Shown one piece after another: positions 5,682 through 8,541 of a stretch of DNA of 8,541 nucleotides (positions within the stretch are counted from its first letter, which is position 1; every line of letters starts with the position of its first letter). Source of the DNA: a bacterium (GTDB lineage: Archaea; Thermoproteota; Nitrososphaeria; Nitrososphaerales; Nitrososphaeraceae); assembly GCA_014381105.1 (NCBI GenBank), contig JACMIO010000106.1, positions 1 to 8,541 on the forward strand, in the 5' to 3' direction. The notes beneath the pieces are model-generated. The model had not been told where the DNA came from, did not search any database, and saw only the letters and a program-made list of their open reading frames with translations. A program made the position numbers and the translations under genes.

Positions 5682-5999
5682 ATGGGTCAGGAAATTCAAC
5701 AATTGCGTAAGTCAATATTTGATGAGCTCACAAAAATCGTAGATCCTGAAATTGGAGTTTCGATCATGGAACTAGAATTAATTGATAAAGTGGACATTGA
5801 AGAGGGTAAAGTAAAAATAGATTTACACTTGACAAGTCCGTTTTGTCCTGCTATATTTGGTTTCAAAATTGCTCAAGACATTAGGGATAATGTCTACAAG
5901 ATACAGGGTGTCAGTGGATCGCATGTCAACGTGAGTAATCACTTCATGGCCGATGCAATAAACAAACAAGTCAACGAGAGCAAATTACCCTCAAAATAG
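5682..5999 (+). CDS. MIP18/DUF59-family Fe-S cluster assembly factor
   Basis: The 105-residue protein is a single MIP18-like domain (DUF59; the family includes SufT, PaaD and eukaryotic CIA2). Members help deliver or assemble Fe-S clusters on target proteins, often with a Mrp/ApbC-type ATPase. The signature acidic turn VDPEIGVSIMELELI (20-34) and the conserved cysteine in TSPFCP (C55; compare the common TTPGCP) are present. The rest is the usual alpha/beta fold: KVKIDLHLT strand, helix FKIAQDIRD (61-69), then GVSGSHVNVS. It lacks any fused domain and is of normal length. It is divergent from argH and convergent with the succinate dehydrogenase operon, whose SdhB carries three clusters; the neighbourhood is suggestive but the genes are not co-transcribed. 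The specific client is unknown. Confidence 0.85.
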   Translation: MGQEIQQLRKSIFDELTKIVDPEIGVSIMELELIDKVDIEEGKVKIDLHLTSPFCPAIFGFKIAQDIRDNVYKIQGVSGSHVNVSNHFMADAINKQVNESKLPSK

Positions 6000-6054
6000 T
6001 TGATTCCCAAAATTTGTCTTAAAAATAATGGGATTCAAAACTTTTCTGATTTTT
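6000..6054 (+). terminator. Hairpin and T-runs after the MIP18 gene, convergent spacer
   Basis: Directly after the stop codon (5997-5999) is an imperfect inverted repeat, TTGATTCCCA (6000-6009) and TGGGATTCAA (6029-6038): nine of ten positions pair, with one T-T mismatch and a 19-nt loop. It is followed by CTTTTCTGATTTTT (6041-6054) on the plus strand. On the minus strand the loop gives T5 (6025-6021), so the element may also end the sdh transcript. A second 6-bp stem, TCTAAC / GTTAGA (6059-6064, 6072-6077), sits nearer to the sdhB stop. Confidence 0.4.
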
Positions 6055-6088
6055 GATCTCTAACTCTTGCTGTTAGAACATTAGTATC

Positions 6089-6910
6089 TTATTCTGTATC
6101 TGCGCCGTTGTTGTTATTGTTGTTGCCGTTTACTTCAATTTTTTTCGCCGGAACTTTATCGTTCTTGGATATGCCAAGCATGTAGGATCTCAATAGCTGA
6201 ATCCCTAAAGCAGGGTCTACTCCTTTAGGACATACTTTACTACACGAACCGGCAAAGTGACATCGCCAAATTCCATGTCTGTCATCAACAATATCCAATC
6301 TTTTCTTCGATTCATCCCTCGTGTCGGCAAAATATCTGTACTGTTGCGCCAAAGCCTGCGGTCCTGGAAAATTCAGATCAGTTCCAACAGTAGGGCATGC
6401 AGAATAACACAATCCGCAATTTATGCAGTACGAAAACTGTAGATATTTGTCCACGTCTTCAGGGGATTGGTAAAATGAAAAAGTTCCTTTGCTAGTATCA
6501 GCTTCGGTACTGTCATTAGTCTGAATGTACGGCTGCATGCTTTTGTGGTGGTTAAAGAATCGGGAAAAATCAGTAACAAGATCTCTTATTATTGGAAAAT
6601 TTGACAAGGGCTCGCATTCAATAGTAGATTTTTCCAATTCAGAGATTTTTGTATAACAGGCCAATTTAGGAACACCATTTATTTTCATTCCGCAGGAACC
6701 ACATGACGCCATCCTGCAAGAATATCTAATTGCAACGCTAGGATCCATGTAACTTTTTACATAAAGTAAGGCATCAAGCACGGTTGTCCATTTTTTATAT
6801 GGAACTTCAAAAGTGTCATGATGGGATCCTGAGTCCTGCCCCCTGTTTTCTCTATACACTTTTAATGTTATCTTTTGCTCATTTTTATTGTCGATAGCAG
6901 TGTTATTCAA
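6089..6910 (-). CDS. sdhB: Succinate dehydrogenase iron-sulfur subunit
   Basis: SdhB passes electrons from the flavin of SdhA to quinone at the membrane subunits. The 273-residue product has the N-terminal plant-type ferredoxin domain with 2Fe-2S ligands C65, C70, C73 and C85 (SCRMASCGSCG, then LAC). The C-terminal domain has CINCGLCYSACP (C162, C165, C168, C172) and CHFAGSCSKVCPKGVDP (C217, C223, C227). That spacing matches the canonical 2Fe-2S, 4Fe-4S and 3Fe-4S set. The tail is odd: NGNNNNNNGADTE, an Asn run from an AAC/AAT repeat. The start is TTG 6910; a stop codon in frame two codons upstream (TAG) leaves no better choice except ATA. It begins 9 nt after the sdhD stop with only a weak ribosome-binding site, and is the last gene of the operon. 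Confidence 0.94.
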   Translation of the reverse strand: MNNTAIDNKNEQKITLKVYRENRGQDSGSHHDTFEVPYKKWTTVLDALLYVKSYMDPSVAIRYSCRMASCGSCGMKINGVPKLACYTKISELEKSTIECEPLSNFPIIRDLVTDFSRFFNHHKSMQPYIQTNDSTEADTSKGTFSFYQSPEDVDKYLQFSYCINCGLCYSACPTVGTDLNFPGPQALAQQYRYFADTRDESKKRLDIVDDRHGIWRCHFAGSCSKVCPKGVDPALGIQLLRSYMLGISKNDKVPAKKIEVNGNNNNNNGADTE

Positions 6911-6919
6911 TATCTAAAA

Positions 6920-7276
6920 TCACAATCCATTTGCTAATATTATTGTTCTAGTGCCATATGCTATTAGTCCTATCATTGCTGAAATTGTCACAACTGTAAC
7001 CATGTTTTCCCACGCTCTACTCTGTCTTAGCTCTAGTAATATTATTCTTATTCCGTTAAATCCATGTACAGAAATCAAAACAAGAATTGACTCTAGAATT
7101 AGAACATAGATAATATTCTTGTAATTGGCAATAATGTATTCGTATTCAAGACTCTGCTCAAATGGAACTACTAGTCTCATCATTATGTGAAGTGCCACAA
7201 CAAATATTGCAGCAATTCCTGTGATGTAATGAATTTTCATTATTTGACTTTCTTTCAATATTGTGCGGCTTACCAT
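6920..7276 (-). CDS. sdhD: Succinate dehydrogenase membrane subunit (SdhD-like)
   Basis: The 118-residue protein has three predicted membrane helices (about residues 14-35, 51-81 and 93-115) and would anchor SdhAB in the membrane and take part in heme b and quinone binding. H71 in VHGFNGIRIIL (H-x3-G-x-R) is in the position of the heme-ligand His of SdhD/SdhC; H30 is in helix 1. The frame is open back to ATG 7318, which would overlap sdhC by 29 nt, but residues 1-14 of that version (MDLMSCLECNESIK) are polar and merely read the sdhC end out of frame. ATG 7276 starts 13 nt after the sdhC stop and is preferred. Assignment as C or D is by order only, since both anchor subunits look alike. Confidence 0.8.
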   Translation of the reverse strand: MVSRTILKESQIMKIHYITGIAAIFVVALHIMMRLVVPFEQSLEYEYIIANYKNIIYVLILESILVLISVHGFNGIRIILLELRQSRAWENMVTVVTISAMIGLIAYGTRTIILANGL

Positions 7277-7289
7277 TTTGATTGATTCA

Positions 7290-7736
7290 TTACACTCCAA
7301 ACAAGACATTAAATCCATAGAACATTGCAGCTGCAGCCAGGATTAATGCTATCCATATTCCCGATTTTTGTCTGTAATTCAATGATGCCGGATTGTAGGG
7401 ATAGTCAGGTCTACCGGGGGTTCCCAAACCAATACCTGCGTGAGTAAAGATGAGTCGAATCCCATTTGCAGAATGAAATGTGCTAGCTCCAATTACCATA
7501 ATTAGAAACAAATGCCCCCACACTGTTTGAGTTAATTCCAAGAAAGATTCCCAAGCATTCTGCCCATTGACTATAGTACTTGTTTCATACACATGTCCTA
7601 TAAAGTAGATTAAAAGAAAAACTCCAGTTAATCTCTGAAGCCAGTAAGAAATTCGCTCCCACCCATATCGCGAAGGATTAAGCCATCCGCCTATTCCTTC
7701 CAAATTGTTACGAGTCGACCGTTCTATTTCTTTCAT
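7290..7736 (-). CDS. sdhC: Succinate dehydrogenase cytochrome b subunit (SdhC-like)
   Basis: The 148-residue product has three membrane helices (about residues 33-55, 74-96 and 126-147). RISYWLQRLTGVFLL (28-42) fits the SdhC quinone-site region S-x3-R-x2-G, with R35. H88 in FHSANGIRLIF matches the H-x3-G-I-R heme-ligand motif of cytochrome b556; H48 is at the end of helix 1. The start chosen is ATG 7736, which shares its A with the sdhA stop (TGATG), a classic coupled junction preceded by GAGAG. An in-frame GTG at 7787 would add 17 residues lying within the sdhA coding end and is less likely. A soluble loop PGRPDYPYNPASLNYRQ (107-123) lies before the last helix. Confidence 0.88.
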   Translation of the reverse strand: MKEIERSTRNNLEGIGGWLNPSRYGWERISYWLQRLTGVFLLIYFIGHVYETSTIVNGQNAWESFLELTQTVWGHLFLIMVIGASTFHSANGIRLIFTHAGIGLGTPGRPDYPYNPASLNYRQKSGIWIALILAAAAMFYGFNVLFGV

Positions 7737-8541
7737 CAGTATTTTCTCTCTGCCGGGACATATCGTGTTAATGTTACAGGATGCCACGAAAATTGTGGTT
7801 CTCCTTCTCCTTTAAAATATGCCAGTGTATGCTTTAGGAAATTAACATCATCCCTATTAGGATAATCGGTCCTAGAATGGGCACCGCGTGATTCTCTCCT
7901 GTTCAAGGCTCCAGCAATTATTATTTCTCCTACTCTCAATAATGAATCTATCTCCATTACATTGATGAAATTTGTGTTATATTCTTTAGCGCTGTCATCA
8001 ACATGCTTCCATGTCAGGTCTCGAAGCTCTCTTACTTTTTTCAATCCTTCGACGAGTTTGTTTTCATCCCTGAAAATATAGGCTTTGATATCCATCATGT
8101 CTGTAAACTCCTTTCTGATATCGTATGGATTTACCTCACCTCTACCACGGAAAATACCATCAAATATTCTCTTTTCTTCTGTGTGAACCTTGTTTTCTAT
8201 GTTGGTTGCAGTTGTGGCTTTTTCTTTCTTCTTGTCTGCATATTGGGCGGCAAATCTGCCTGTGATGCTTCCCCAGACCAAGCATTCCGATGTAGAGTTT
8301 GCTCCAAGCCTATTGGCTCCATGCAGGCTATTACAGGCTGCTTCTCCTGCAGTCCACAAACCATTCATCTCGGTTTGACCATCAATATTGGTGTGAATGC
8401 CACCCATCATGTAGTGGCAAACAGGTCTAATTTCTATGGGTTCACTTATTATGTCCACACTGGAGAATTTGATACCAATCTCTCTGATTCCAGCTAACTT
8501 TTCTTTTATACGCTCTTCGCCCAGGTGGGTGAGATCTAACT
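7736..8541 (-). CDS. sdhA: Succinate dehydrogenase flavoprotein subunit, C-terminal part
   Basis: The frame is open to the window edge and ends at TGA 7738-7736, giving 267 visible residues; the N-terminal FAD-binding half and the His that carries FAD lie outside. Visible parts match SdhA: LDLTHLGEERI (1-11), RPVCHYMMGGI (38-48) with the substrate-contact His H42, and AACNSLHGANRLGANS (67-82), where R77 corresponds to the conserved substrate Arg (R399 in my recollection of E. coli FrdA/SdhA numbering). The helical C-terminal domain follows, including ESRGAHSRTDYPNRDD, and the end TLTRYVPAERKY is family-typical. It oxidises succinate to fumarate on the cytoplasmic side. It is the first visible gene of the operon; the promoter is outside the window. 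Confidence 0.95.
   Translation of the reverse strand, partial: LDLTHLGEERIKEKLAGIREIGIKFSSVDIISEPIEIRPVCHYMMGGIHTNIDGQTEMNGLWTAGEAACNSLHGANRLGANSTSECLVWGSITGRFAAQYADKKKEKATTATNIENKVHTEEKRIFDGIFRGRGEVNPYDIRKEFTDMMDIKAYIFRDENKLVEGLKKVRELRDLTWKHVDDSAKEYNTNFINVMEIDSLLRVGEIIIAGALNRRESRGAHSRTDYPNRDDVNFLKHTLAYFKGEGEPQFSWHPVTLTRYVPAERKY

Noticed and set aside
7277..7318. Upstream ATG 7318 start for sdhD
   Set aside because: The added 14 residues lie inside the sdhC 3' coding region and do not resemble the start of an SDH anchor subunit; ATG 7276 fits better.
8003..8497. 164-codon plus-strand frame opposite sdhA
   Set aside because: The minus strand here encodes unmistakable SdhA motifs, so this is a shadow frame.

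Overview
The window looks like a chromosomal segment of an AT-rich ammonia-oxidising archaeon (class Nitrososphaeria, 'Thaumarchaeota'). The evidence is the archaeal pfdA-ftsY pair, promoters with TATA boxes about 25 nt upstream of leaderless or nearly leaderless starts, weak Shine-Dalgarno signals, and short archaeal-type genes. A Nitrosocosmicus- or Nitrosopumilus-like lineage would fit the low GC by eye, but genus is a guess. No rRNA, tRNA, CRISPR array, insertion sequence or phage gene was seen; this is mostly housekeeping chromosome.

Layout. 1-276 (+): 3' end of a small membrane protein gene. 378-3221 (+): a compact run of pfdA (prefoldin alpha), ftsY (SRP receptor GTPase with an unusual long charged C-terminal tail) and argF (ornithine carbamoyltransferase), with ftsY and argF overlapping by 17 nt. 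3336-3689 (-): a small protein with a ribbon-helix-helix-like N-terminus and a C-x7-C-x-H motif, probably leaderless. 3690-3948: gene-free stretch with an inverted repeat and three copies of ACGCATWA. 3949-4062 (+): a candidate 37-codon leaderless membrane micro-ORF, meeting argH tail to tail. 4067-5548 (-): argH (argininosuccinate lyase). 5549-5681: divergent promoter region. 5682-5999 (+): MIP18/DUF59-type Fe-S assembly factor. 6000-6088: convergent spacer with a hairpin. 6089-8541 (-): succinate dehydrogenase operon in the order sdhA (5' end outside the window), sdhC, sdhD, sdhB.

How the genes fit together. ArgF and ArgH carry out two of the last three steps from ornithine to arginine; argininosuccinate synthase is not in the window. 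Prefoldin and FtsY handle nascent-chain folding and membrane targeting. The succinate dehydrogenase operon links the citric acid cycle to the membrane quinone pool and needs several Fe-S clusters; the adjacent but convergently transcribed MIP18 protein belongs to a family that helps mature Fe-S proteins, so a functional link is plausible but not shown.

The parts most worth a second look are the 3690-4062 region (micro-ORF, iterated motif, inverted repeat), the RHH/Cys-His protein beside it, and the FtsY tail, which carries a basic-hydrophobic patch resembling a membrane-targeting helix.
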